A stretch of 64,000 bases of DNA from an uncultured Collinsella sp. (GTDB lineage Bacteria > Actinomycetota > Coriobacteriia > Coriobacteriales > Coriobacteriaceae), in NCBI GenBank assembly GCA_900759045.1, contig CAAETU010000048.1:1-64000 (forward strand), written 5' to 3'. Positions 50,028-58,351 of the stretch are shown in pieces (the stretch's first letter is position 1; the number at the start of each line of letters is the position of its first letter). The position numbers and the translations under genes are program-made. The notes under the pieces are model-generated. The model saw only the letters and a program-made list of their open reading frames with translations, made no database searches and was not told the origin of the DNA.

Positions 50028-50321
50028 CTACACCCCTACGATCCTGCGGGCCGCACTCAGCAGCTCGTACTCCCTCTGGCTCCACTGGTACAGCTCGGTC
50101 GCGCGTACGGCGTCGCGGCACAGATCCAGAAACACCTCGGCGCCCTCGCAGAAGCACTCGCGGGCAAAGGCGCCGGATCCGTCCGCAACGCACGCGCCGT
50201 CGGCAAAGAGCTTCCAGCTGGACGGCTCGCGCGAGTCGTCTCCGAGCAGCTTGATCTGCAGAACAAGTGGGCCGCCAGCGGCACATGGCCCTTCTTCCAA
50301 CGCCTGCACCGTAAAGCGCAT
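50028..50321 (-). CDS. Hypothetical protein, possible gene remnant
   Basis: 97 codons on the minus strand with a reasonable residue mix (LQIKLLGDDSREPSSWKLFADG ... YQWSQREYELLSAAR); the ending looks like a real helix. There is no ribosome-binding site before the ATG, only CCTCC. On the opposite strand longer frames exist but are rich in Ser, Arg and Ala. I do not recognise a family. It could be the end of a decayed gene. The three GGAAAAGTGT repeats lie just upstream on its 5' side. Confidence 0.3.
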   Translation of the reverse strand: MRFTVQALEEGPCAAGGPLVLQIKLLGDDSREPSSWKLFADGACVADGSGAFARECFCEGAEVFLDLCRDAVRATELYQWSQREYELLSAARRIVGV

Positions 50322-50343
50322 CTGGAGGGACAGAGTATAAAAT

Positions 50344-50422
50344 CCGGAAAAGTGTCGAAATAGGCACCTTAAAACTTCGGAAAAGTGTCAAATTCGATAG
50401 GCAAATTATCCGGAAAAGTGTA
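50344..50422. repeat. Three GGAAAAGTGT repeats, 33 bases apart
   Basis: CCGGAAAAGTGTC (50344-50356), TCGGAAAAGTGTC (50377-50389) and CCGGAAAAGTGTA (50410-50422) are spaced 33 and 33 bases, three helical turns. Intervening sequence is AT-rich and unrelated. It may be an operator array for the minus-strand frame at 50028-50321. Confidence 0.6.
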
Positions 50423-50491
50423 GCTGGATGACAAAACAGCACTTAGAAGCCGGTGCTGGATGCGGGATCCTGCGGCCGCCTTCAGCTCTCG

Positions 50492-51454
50492 CTACTCGTC
50501 GTCTCCGTCGTTGGGGTCGCCCTTGAGGGTGTTGATGTCCAGGTACTGGTTGTCGTCCTCTTTTTGCTGCGTTGCCGATTCGGACGCGGTAGGGCCGCGG
50601 AACAGCTGGAATCCTTCAAACGCAATGACACCGAGCAGGGCAATGATAATGGCGATAAAGGCAACCTTGACTGCCTGCGGAAATTCCGAGAAACGCAGCG
50701 CCTTTTCCTCGGCGTAATAATCGGCGAAGCGCTCTTCACCCGTGCTTTTGGTATACGCCGGCGCGGACGCGGCCTCCGGGTCATATTCCGGTGCGGGCGT
50801 GGCAGCGTACGGATCGTTGAGATAATCGCTCGATGCGGTGCCATAATCCTCGGTCTCGATGCGATCGCTGTCTGCATAGCCATCGGAATAATCGGAATAT
50901 GCCGCACCGCCCTCATGGTCCGCGGCGCCCGTGTTGGCGGCAAAAAGCGGGTTAACTGGAACATCGAGCGCCGGCATGCCGGTAGAGGTCTCATCCAGAT
51001 CGGCTGCAGCCCAGGAATCGTGGGCAACCTGATGGGTAACGGGCTCATCGAGCCTTGTGACCGGAGGCTTGCGTGCCGCAGGAACAGGCAACTGCTGGGC
51101 GCTGTACATAACGGTGCTGTCGGCCGATTTGCCCTGCGTCGCTGCAGCGAGAAATGCCGCCGTCTCGGACGGGTCGCTTGCGGGGCGGGGAGCGGGCGTG
51201 GGCGCCGAAGTGGGTGCGGGCGACTGCGCAGGAGTCGGCGCAGATGCGGGCTTAGGCGCAAGTGCGGGATTGGGACTTGACGGGCGAGCCCCGCCGCCCA
51301 TGAGTTCGTCGGCGGTCCACGGGCGATCATCCATCACGTCGTCAAGGCTCAGCGAAAACAGGTCGTCTTCACTCTCATCGAACATGTGGTGCACATGTCC
51401 ACCAATTGCCGGAATCAATCCGCGACCGGTGCATGATGCCTTGCTCAACGCCAT
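50492..51454 (-). CDS. Membrane-anchored hypothetical protein with a Pro/Ala-rich region
   Basis: 320-residue protein. An acidic N-terminal segment (HHMFDESEDDLFSLSLDDVMDD) is followed by a Pro/Ala/Ser-rich low-complexity region (about 55-110), an acidic Tyr/Asp/Ser-rich middle (about 180-250), and one hydrophobic segment (VAFIAIIIALLGVIAFEGF near 275-293) with a short acidic tail. With a single C-terminal membrane span it could be tail-anchored, with the bulk cytosolic. The ATG at 51454 follows AAAGGATGGG; the upstream open frame is not convincing. I do not recognise a family. Confidence 0.65.
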   Translation of the reverse strand: MALSKASCTGRGLIPAIGGHVHHMFDESEDDLFSLSLDDVMDDRPWTADELMGGGARPSSPNPALAPKPASAPTPAQSPAPTSAPTPAPRPASDPSETAAFLAAATQGKSADSTVMYSAQQLPVPAARKPPVTRLDEPVTHQVAHDSWAAADLDETSTGMPALDVPVNPLFAANTGAADHEGGAAYSDYSDGYADSDRIETEDYGTASSDYLNDPYAATPAPEYDPEAASAPAYTKSTGEERFADYYAEEKALRFSEFPQAVKVAFIAIIIALLGVIAFEGFQLFRGPTASESATQQKEDDNQYLDINTLKGDPNDGDDE

Positions 51455-51577
51455 TCTGTCCCATCCTTTCGAAATACTAATGACATCGATTATATGGAAC
51501 TTCCCAAGCGGCTCGGTCTTGGATTCGTGCTTTCCAGAACTCGCGCCCAAAAGGGGAGGGACAATCCAGGCGAGTGC

Positions 51578-52231
51578 CTACTTGTCGCCGGCCGCCGCCT
51601 TGGCCTCATTGAGGTAGCTATAGAAGCTGTACTTGGAGATGCCAAAGAACTCGCAGGCGCGCTCGCTCGACTTGGAAATGAGGAAGGCACCGCGACGGTC
51701 GAGGTAGCCAATGGCACGAATGCGCTCGTCTTTGGTCATGAGTGCCGCGGGCTTGCCCACAAACTGCTCGCACTCGTGCAGCAGGTCCTCGAGCAGGTCG
51801 CCGATGTTCTTGGTAATGGGCTCGGGCTCGGTATAGCCCGTGCCGCCGGTGCCGGTAAAGGCGTCGAGCGAACGCTCGAAAGCCTTCATAAGCGTAATGT
51901 CAAAGTTAATGCCCAAAATGCCGACGGGTTTGCCCTCGTCGTTGCGGATAAAGATCGTCGACGATTTGAGCAGCTTACCGTCGGTGGTTTTAGTGAGGTA
52001 CGGCTCGCGGTCGTGTACGTCGGTGGCGCCTTCGTGCATGGACTCAAACACGATATGGCTGGGGCCGTCACCCAGTTTGCGCCCGCTGACGTGGCCGTTT
52101 TCGATCACTACGATGGAGTGGTCCACGTCCTCGGTCTCCAGATCGTGGACGACGACTTCGCAGTTGGGGCCAAATTGGAGCGCCAGACCGTGTGCGAGGC
52201 GCTTGTAAAACTCAATCTGTGCGGGGGTCAT
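51578..52231 (-). CDS. YheO-like PAS domain regulator next to ygeX
   Basis: 217-residue regulator with the same plan as that at 24336-24992. A YheO-like PAS domain comes first (FGPNCEVVVHDLETEDVDHSIVVI, HVSGRKLGDGPSHIVFE), then a C-terminal helix-turn-helix (RACEFFGISKYSFYSYLNEAK). AGGAAGG precedes the ATG at 52231. It is divergent from ygeX with a 277-base shared control region, so it probably regulates the second half of the purine cluster. The two regulators are related but clearly not recent copies. Confidence 0.85.
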   Translation of the reverse strand: MTPAQIEFYKRLAHGLALQFGPNCEVVVHDLETEDVDHSIVVIENGHVSGRKLGDGPSHIVFESMHEGATDVHDREPYLTKTTDGKLLKSSTIFIRNDEGKPVGILGINFDITLMKAFERSLDAFTGTGGTGYTEPEPITKNIGDLLEDLLHECEQFVGKPAALMTKDERIRAIGYLDRRGAFLISKSSERACEFFGISKYSFYSYLNEAKAAAGDK

Positions 52232-52508
52232 GGGTACCTTCCTAAAAATTAGTTTGGGCTCACTGTGCCATAAACCACACTTGTTCGCAAACAAATCCAT
52301 CAACAAGGCAATTCATGACCGTTCGGCGGCGAAAAAGTACCGATTACGGCAACAAACAATTCGTTAGATATACCAATCAAAAAGTGTGATAGAACATTAC
52401 TAACAAACTTTTTGTTTGGCATCCACATAAAAGTTCAGTCGTGTGAATGGGATCGGGCTGAAACGCGTATGCGGGGGCCGGCAAGAGAGGACTTAAGGAG
52501 TTCACCGT
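52232..52508. promoter_or_regulatory. Divergent control region for ygeX and its regulator
   Basis: AT-rich relative to its neighbours. CAAAC-TTTTT-GTTTG (near 52405-52419) is a short palindrome, and related AACAAAC or CAAACAA words occur near 52289 and 52353. These are candidate binding sites for the YheO-type regulator. No gene is seen. Confidence 0.45.
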
Positions 52509-53723
52509 ATGGCCGATAAGATCCAGTGGGCGGGCAACACGATGCCCAAGAGCGATGACAAGCACTTGGGAATCATGAGCCTCGACCACGTGAAGAAGGC
52601 CCGTGCCTTCCACCAGTCGTTCCCTCAATATACCGTCACTCCGCTTGCCCGTCTGGACGGTCAAGCTGCGCGCCTGGGCCTGTCCAACCTGTGCGTTAAG
52701 GACGAGAGCTATCGCTTTGGCCTCAACGCCTTTAAGGTCCTGGGCGGCTCGTTTGCCATGGCCAACTATATTGCCGATGAGACCGGCAAGGACGTTGCCG
52801 ACTGCACCTTCGATTACCTGACCTCCGATCAGCTTGCCAAGGACTTTGGCCAGGCTACCTTCTTTACCGCCACCGATGGCAACCATGGCCGCGGCGTGGC
52901 ATGGGCTGCCAACAAGCTGGGTCAGAAGGCCGTCGTGCACATGCCCAAGGGTTCCACCAAGCCCCGCTTCGATAACATCGCCGCCGAGGGCGCCACGGTG
53001 ACCATCGAAGAGGTCAACTACGACGAGTGCGTGCGCATGGCCGCCGCCGAGGCCGACGCCTGCGAGCGCGGCGTCATCGTTCAGGACACCGCCTGGGAGG
53101 GCTACGAGAAGATCCCGTCCTGGATCATGGAGGGTTACGGCACCATGGCTTCCGAGGCTGCCGAGCAGCTGCGCGAGATGGCCATCAACCGCCCGACGCA
53201 CGTGTTTGTCCAGGCTGGCGTGGGTTCGCTCGCCGGCGCCGTGGTGGGCTACTTCACCAACCTGTATCCCGATAACCCGCCCACCTTCGTCGTGGTTGAG
53301 TGCGCGCCTGCCGCCTGCCTGTACAAGGGCGCTGCCGCCGGCGACGGCGACCCGCGCATCGTGGACGGCGACATGCCCTCCATCATGGCCGGCCTGTGCT
53401 GCGGCGAGCCCAACATCTTGGGCTGGGATATCCTGCGCAACCACACCACCGCCTTCGTGTCCTGCCCCGACTGGGTCACCGCTCGCGGCATGCGCACCCT
53501 GGGCGCTCCCGAGAAGGGCGACCCGCGCGTCATCTCCGGCGAGTCCGGCGCTGTGACCACCGGCCTTGTCGAGACCCTCATGCTCGATCCCGAGTACGCC
53601 GAGCTCAAGGAGCTCATCGGCCTGGACAAGACGAGCTCCGTGCTCTGTTTCTCCACCGAGGGCGACACGGATCCCGACCAGTATCGCCGCATTGTTTGGG
53701 AAGGCGAATACCCCACTTGCTAA
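52509..53723 (+). CDS. ygeX: 2,3-Diaminopropionate ammonia-lyase (YgeX/DpaL)
   Basis: 404-residue pyridoxal-phosphate enzyme of fold type II that cleaves 2,3-diaminopropionate to pyruvate and two ammonia. The cofactor lysine is in SYRFGLNAFKVLGG (Lys76), matching the known position in the E. coli enzyme. Gly-rich phosphate loops (FVQAGVGSLAGA) and ESGA (substrate/phosphate region) are visible. The 2-aminoacrylate intermediate fits with a role for the RidA encoded at 23834. It begins the second half of the purine cluster; TTAAGGAG precedes the ATG. Confidence 0.93.
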   Translation: MADKIQWAGNTMPKSDDKHLGIMSLDHVKKARAFHQSFPQYTVTPLARLDGQAARLGLSNLCVKDESYRFGLNAFKVLGGSFAMANYIADETGKDVADCTFDYLTSDQLAKDFGQATFFTATDGNHGRGVAWAANKLGQKAVVHMPKGSTKPRFDNIAAEGATVTIEEVNYDECVRMAAAEADACERGVIVQDTAWEGYEKIPSWIMEGYGTMASEAAEQLREMAINRPTHVFVQAGVGSLAGAVVGYFTNLYPDNPPTFVVVECAPAACLYKGAAAGDGDPRIVDGDMPSIMAGLCCGEPNILGWDILRNHTTAFVSCPDWVTARGMRTLGAPEKGDPRVISGESGAVTTGLVETLMLDPEYAELKELIGLDKTSSVLCFSTEGDTDPDQYRRIVWEGEYPTC

Positions 53724-53795
53724 TACTGGGCGGAATAAATAGGTATCGCTCCGCCACCTCACAGGTAGATTCCTTCGTTTGAAAGGTTATGAACA

Positions 53796-55181
53796 ATGGC
53801 TAAAGAACTCGATTTCGACGCTATCAAGGCTGCTGCTGAGTCCCATCGTGCTGATATGACTCGCTTCCTGCGCGCTATGATCTCCCATCCCTCTGAGTCC
53901 TGCGAGGAGGGTGAGGTTGTTGCCTGCATCAAGGCCGAGATGGAGAGCCTTGGCTATGACGAGGTCAAGGTCGACGGCCTGGGCAACGTCATGGGCTTTA
54001 TGGGCGAGGGCGACAAGATCATCGCCATCGACTCCCACATCGACACCGTCGGTATCGGCAACATCGAGAACTGGGACGCCGATCCCTATGAGGGCTACGA
54101 GACCGATGAGATCATCTACGGCCGCGGCGGCTCCGACCAGGAGGGTGGCATGGCTTCTGCTACCTACGCCGCCAAGATGATGAAGGACATGGGCCTCATC
54201 CCCGAGGGCTACAAGATCATGGTCGTCGGCACCGTCCAGGAAGAGGACTGCGACGGCATGTGCTGGCAGTACATCTACAACAAGGACGGCATTAAGCCCG
54301 AGTTCGTCATTTCCACCGAGCCCACCGACGGCGGCATCTACCGCGGTCACCGCGGTCGCATGGAGATCCGCGTCGACGTTCACGGTACCTCTTGCCACGG
54401 CTCCGCTCCCGACCGCGGCGACAACGCCATCTACAAGATGGCCGACATCATCGCCGACGTCCGCGCCCTCAACAACAACGGCTGCGACGAGTCGACCGAC
54501 ATCAAGGGCCTCGTCAAGATGCTCGACCCCAAGTTTAATCCCGAGCACTTCGAGGATGCCCGCTTCCTGGGCCGCGGCACCTGCACCGTCAGCCAGATCT
54601 TCTACACCAGCCCCAGCCGCTGCGCTGTCGCTGACTCCTGCGCCATCTCCATCGACCGTCGCATGACCGCCGGCGAGACCTGGGAGTCCTGCCTGGACGA
54701 GATCCGCAACCTGCCGGCCGCCAAGAAGTACGGCGACGACGTGAAGGTCTCCATGTACATGTACGACCGTCCGTCCTGGACCGGCGAGGTCTACGAGACC
54801 GAGGCTTACTTCCCCACGTGGATCAACAAGGAGACCGCTCCGCACGTCAAGGCCCTCGTTGACGCCCACAAGGCCATGTTCGGTGACGAGCGCATCGGCT
54901 GCGAGCCCAGCATGGACAAGCGCACCGGTCGCCCGCTGTGCGACAAGTGGACCTTCTCCACGAACTGCGTTTCCATCCAGGGCCGCTACGGCATCCCCTG
55001 CGTGGGCTTTGGCCCGGGTGCAGAGTCTCAGGCTCACGCTCCCAACGAGGTCACCTACAAGGACGACCTGGTCACCGCTGCCGCCATGTACGTGGCTGCC
55101 CTGAACCTCTACGATCCGAGCCAGGCCGATGGCGACGCCACCGTGTTCCGCGCCGGTCTGACCAACAACAAGATCGATTAG
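53796..55181 (+). CDS. ygeY: YgeY family M20 metallohydrolase
   Basis: 461-residue zinc-dependent M20 peptidase/deacylase-type hydrolase of the YgeY group found with selenium-linked purine genes. Metal ligands are in IAIDSHIDTVG (His81, Asp83), GRGGSDQEGGMA (Asp), and the catalytic pair EEDCDG (Glu-Glu); later ligands are in the STEPTDGG and GFGPG-ES-AHAPNE regions. It probably hydrolyses a ureido or carbamoyl amide intermediate of purine breakdown instead of a peptide. GAAAGG precedes the start. It lies 72 bases after ygeX. Confidence 0.9.
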   Translation: MAKELDFDAIKAAAESHRADMTRFLRAMISHPSESCEEGEVVACIKAEMESLGYDEVKVDGLGNVMGFMGEGDKIIAIDSHIDTVGIGNIENWDADPYEGYETDEIIYGRGGSDQEGGMASATYAAKMMKDMGLIPEGYKIMVVGTVQEEDCDGMCWQYIYNKDGIKPEFVISTEPTDGGIYRGHRGRMEIRVDVHGTSCHGSAPDRGDNAIYKMADIIADVRALNNNGCDESTDIKGLVKMLDPKFNPEHFEDARFLGRGTCTVSQIFYTSPSRCAVADSCAISIDRRMTAGETWESCLDEIRNLPAAKKYGDDVKVSMYMYDRPSWTGEVYETEAYFPTWINKETAPHVKALVDAHKAMFGDERIGCEPSMDKRTGRPLCDKWTFSTNCVSIQGRYGIPCVGFGPGAESQAHAPNEVTYKDDLVTAAAMYVAALNLYDPSQADGDATVFRAGLTNNKID

Positions 55182-55203
55182 TCCCATTCCTCGATTTTGT
55201 TGA

Positions 55204-55228
55204 GCCGGGGGCCGCTCGTGTCCCCGGC
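55204..55228. other. Hairpin between ygeY and ygeW
   Basis: GCCGGGG pairs with CCCCGGC across an 11-base loop, in a 200-base intercistronic spacer that otherwise shows nothing. No T-run follows. Confidence 0.4.
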
Positions 55229-55381
55229 ACCCCCTGTTGACTTGGGGCCCGCGGTCGTTATCTCCCATGCTTCCTCAACGGTGGCGGGTCCTCGTCATGG
55301 TGCTCTGCATGTTCTGCCACACGCGCATGCCGGAGCGCATCAACTCATTGCGATCGTTTCATCTTTAGAAAGGACATTTCC

Positions 55382-56584
55382 ATGGACGCTAAGTTTACCG
55401 AGCTCGTCGAGCAGCTGAACGGCCTCGATTTTAAGGGTATGTACGGCAGCGACTTCCTGCACACCTGGGATAAGACCACCGATGAGCTCAAGGCGCTCTA
55501 CATCGTCGCCGACGCTCTGCGCGAGCTGCGCGAGAACAACGTTTCGTCCAAGATCTTCGACTCGGGCCTGGCCGTCTCCCTGTTCCGCGACAACTCCACC
55601 CGTACGCGCTTCTCCTTCTCTAAGGCCGCCAACCTGCTCGGCCTTGAGCTGCAGGACCTGGACGAGAAGAAGTCCCAGATCGCTCACGGCGAGACCGTCC
55701 GCGAGACCGCTACCATGATCTCCTTCATGGCCGATGTCATCGGCATCCGCGATGACATGTACATCGGCAAGGGCGACGCCTACATGGCTGAGGTCTCCGA
55801 GTCTGTCCAGCAGGCTTACGAGGATGGCGTTCTGGATCACCGTCCCACGCTCATCTCCCTGCAGTCCGACTCCGATCACCCCACGCAGTCCTCTGCCGAC
55901 ATGCTCTACCTCATCAACGAGTTTGGCGGCCTCGAGAACCTCAAGGGCAAGAAGGTTGCCGTCACCTGGGCCTATTCGCCCTCTTACGGCAAGCCGCTGT
56001 CCTGCCCGCAGTCGCTGATCAGCCTGCTGCCCCGCTTTGGCATGGACGTCACCCTGGCTCACCCCGAGGGCTACGACCTCATGCCCGAGGTCGTCGAGCG
56101 CGCCAAGGGCTATGCCGCCGAGTCCGGTACCACCTTTAAGCAGGTCAACACCATGGCCGAGGCCTTCGAGGGTGCCGACATCGTGATCCCCAAGAGCTGG
56201 GCTCCGTTTGCCGCCATGGAGAAGCGCACCAACCTGTACGCCGAGGGCGACGACGCCGGCATCGCAGCGCTCGAGAAGGAGCTGCTCGCCCAGAACGCTA
56301 CGCATCAGGACTGGTGCTCCACGACCGAGCTCATGGAGAAGACTGCCAACGGCCAGGACACCATCTTTATGCACCCGCTGCCCGCCGACATCTCCGGCGT
56401 CTCCTGCGAGCACGGCGAGGTCAACGCCGACGTCTTCGACATGCACCGCGTGGGCATGTACAAGGAGGCCAGCTACAAGCCTTACGCCATCGCAGCCATG
56501 ATGTTCCTGCAGAAGGTTGCCGATCCCGCCGCTACCCTCAAGGCCCTCGACGAGCGCAACACCGCCCGTTGGCTCCAGGCCTAA
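55382..56584 (+). CDS. ygeW: YgeW, knotted carbamoyltransferase
   Basis: 400-residue member of the aspartate/ornithine carbamoyltransferase superfamily, in the YgeW group. The carbamoyl-phosphate loop is FRDNSTRTRFSFS (Ser72-Arg76), and the second phosphate site HPLPADISG is near 336. In purine degradation it most likely works in reverse, phosphorolysing a carbamoylated intermediate such as a ureido compound to carbamoyl phosphate, which the next gene product then uses to make ATP. AGAAAGGAC precedes the start. Confidence 0.91.
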   Translation: MDAKFTELVEQLNGLDFKGMYGSDFLHTWDKTTDELKALYIVADALRELRENNVSSKIFDSGLAVSLFRDNSTRTRFSFSKAANLLGLELQDLDEKKSQIAHGETVRETATMISFMADVIGIRDDMYIGKGDAYMAEVSESVQQAYEDGVLDHRPTLISLQSDSDHPTQSSADMLYLINEFGGLENLKGKKVAVTWAYSPSYGKPLSCPQSLISLLPRFGMDVTLAHPEGYDLMPEVVERAKGYAAESGTTFKQVNTMAEAFEGADIVIPKSWAPFAAMEKRTNLYAEGDDAGIAALEKELLAQNATHQDWCSTTELMEKTANGQDTIFMHPLPADISGVSCEHGEVNADVFDMHRVGMYKEASYKPYAIAAMMFLQKVADPAATLKALDERNTARWLQA

Positions 56585-56598
56585 AGCTGGGCTGAGAA

Positions 56599-57549
56599 AT
56601 GGCTAAGCGTATTGTTGTCGCCTTGGGCGGAAACGCCCTCGGCGCCAACCTTCCCGAGCAGATGGAGGCCGTCAAGACGACTTCTAAGGCCATCGTCGAC
56701 CTGATCGAGGAAGGCAACGAGGTCGTCGTCGTGCATGGCAACGGCCCCCAGGTGGGCATGATCGCCAACGCGATGGCCGAGCTCACGCGTTCTAATCCTC
56801 AGAAGTACATTCCCTGCCCGCTGTCCGTTTGCGGCGCCATGAGCCAGGGCTACATTGGCTATGACCTGCAAAACGCCCTGCGCGAGGAAATGCTCGACCG
56901 CAATATCGACAAGGGTGTCGCCACCGTGCTCACCCAGGTCGAGGTTGCGGCAGACGACCCGGCCTTTGCCGACCCGGTCAAGCCGATTGGTCCGTGGATG
57001 AGCGAGGCCGAGGCCAAGGAGCTGGAGGCCGACCGCGGCTACCAGTTCATCCACGACGAGAAGCAGGGCTTCCGTCGCGTGGTTGCCTCGCCCAAGCCCG
57101 TGAACATCGTCGAGCTCGACACCATCAAGTCGCTCGTCGAGTCCAACCACGTGGTGATCTCCTGCGGCGGTGGCGGTATTCCCGTCACCAAGGCCCAGGG
57201 CAACCACCTTAAGGGCGCTGCCGCCGTCATCGATAAGGACTTTGCGGCCGAGAAGCTCGCCGAGCAGCTCGACGCCGATGCCCTGATTATCCTGACGGCC
57301 GTGGAGAAGGTTGCCATTGGCTTTGGCACCGACCACGAGCAGTGGCTCGACACGCTGACTGCGGCTGACGTAAAGCGTCTGTCCGAGGCCAACGAGTTCG
57401 GTCGTGGCTCCATGCTGCCCAAGGTCCAGGCCGCCTCGACGTTTGCCGAGAGCAAGCCGGGCCGCACGGCGCTCATCACGCTGCTCGAGAAGGCGCGTGA
57501 CGGTCTTGCCGGCAAGACCGGTACCACGTTTACCGGCGACGCTGAGTAG
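56599..57549 (+). CDS. yqeA: Carbamate kinase (YqeA/ArcC type)
   Basis: 316-residue amino-acid kinase-fold enzyme. It transfers phosphate from carbamoyl phosphate to ADP, giving ATP, ammonia and CO2. VVALGGNALGANLPEQ is at the N-terminus, NGPQVG follows near 54, and SCGGGGIPV is near 195. It lies 14 bases after ygeW, so the two work as a pair to save energy from carbamoyl groups. There are no arginine deiminase genes nearby, so an arginine role is unlikely. Confidence 0.93.
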   Translation: MAKRIVVALGGNALGANLPEQMEAVKTTSKAIVDLIEEGNEVVVVHGNGPQVGMIANAMAELTRSNPQKYIPCPLSVCGAMSQGYIGYDLQNALREEMLDRNIDKGVATVLTQVEVAADDPAFADPVKPIGPWMSEAEAKELEADRGYQFIHDEKQGFRRVVASPKPVNIVELDTIKSLVESNHVVISCGGGGIPVTKAQGNHLKGAAAVIDKDFAAEKLAEQLDADALIILTAVEKVAIGFGTDHEQWLDTLTAADVKRLSEANEFGRGSMLPKVQAASTFAESKPGRTALITLLEKARDGLAGKTGTTFTGDAE

Positions 57550-57565
57550 GCATATCTGCACCATT

Positions 57566-57602
57566 GAGGAGGGTGCCCTGCGTCGCGGGGCGCCCTCCTT
57601 TG
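57566..57602 (+). terminator. Intrinsic terminator after the carbamate kinase gene
   Basis: GAGGAGGGTGCCC pairs with GGGCGCCCTCCTT with a short bulge and loop, followed by TTTG. It ends the ygeX-yqeA unit. Confidence 0.75.
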
Positions 57603-57727
57603 TGCTATGGAGAGCCAAGGGGCGTTCGCTGGAAAAACGAGCGCATGCCTGTTCCGACGGAGTGTGAGCTTGGTATGGTGGGTATAGCAACTATGGCGTC
57701 CAAGGCAGCCAGGGGAGGTTTGCGGAG

Positions 57728-58342
57728 ATGAAACTTGGTTGCGTGATTATGGCCTCGGGCGAGGGCAAGCGGTTTGGCTCTAACAAGATGCTCGCCGATA
57801 TCTATGGCGAGCCGCTGATTGCCCGGACCATCGATTCGGTTCCCCGGGGCTTTGACGTCGTGGTTTCGACGCGTTGGCCCGAGGTCGCTCAGATTTGCGA
57901 GGACAAGCATTGCCCGTGTGTGCTGCACGATGGCGAGCTGCGCAGCGAAAGCGTCCGTGCGGGCCTTTCGTGGGGAGCCGAACGCAACTGGAAAGGTTGC
58001 CTCTTTTTGCCGGGCGACCAGCCGCTCGTGAGTTCGGATTCTTTTGAGGCTATGGTTCGTGCATTTGACGAGTGTGGCCGCAAGCATCCGGTGCGTCTTG
58101 CGTGCAACGGTGAGCCTTCGAGCCCGGTGCTCTTTCCGGCGGAACTGTTCGATGCACTTATGTGTCTTGAGGGCAAGGACGGCGGCGGTTCGATCCTCAA
58201 GGGCCGTACCGACGTGGTGCTGGTCGAGGCGCGTGCCTACGAGCTGTGGGACGTCGATACCGCCAAGGGGCAGCGACGCATAGCGGAGCATATCGCCGCC
58301 TGCTCGTATTTTGATCGCGTGGCCAACTGCATAAATCAATAA
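57728..58342 (+). CDS. mocA: Molybdenum cofactor cytidylyltransferase (MocA/YgfJ)
   Basis: 204-residue nucleotidyltransferase that attaches CMP to the molybdenum cofactor for enzymes of the xanthine dehydrogenase family. It has the N-terminal nucleotide motif VIMASGEGKRFGSNKML and the LPGDQPLVS metal/nucleotide motif near 97. It belongs to the YgfJ-type group that occurs with selenium-dependent hydroxylases. It starts a new unit after the terminator and is followed 9 bases on by the dihydropyrimidinase gene. Confidence 0.88.
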   Translation: MKLGCVIMASGEGKRFGSNKMLADIYGEPLIARTIDSVPRGFDVVVSTRWPEVAQICEDKHCPCVLHDGELRSESVRAGLSWGAERNWKGCLFLPGDQPLVSSDSFEAMVRAFDECGRKHPVRLACNGEPSSPVLFPAELFDALMCLEGKDGGGSILKGRTDVVLVEARAYELWDVDTAKGQRRIAEHIAACSYFDRVANCINQ

Positions 58343-58351
58343 GGAGCAATT

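Noticed and set aside
49962..50363. Plus-strand 133-codon frame after the DUF262 gene
   Set aside because: Starts 2 bases after the previous stop without a ribosome-binding site and runs through a terminator-like hairpin; composition is unconvincing.
34731..52508. Prophage or integrative element
   Set aside because: The only recombinase lies between hsdS copies and fits their inversion; there are no phage structural, replication or conjugation genes, no tRNA and no clear attachment repeats.
53787..55268. A 493-codon minus-strand frame opposite ygeY
   Set aside because: Val/Gly/Asp-rich antisense frame with no family features; ygeY is well supported.
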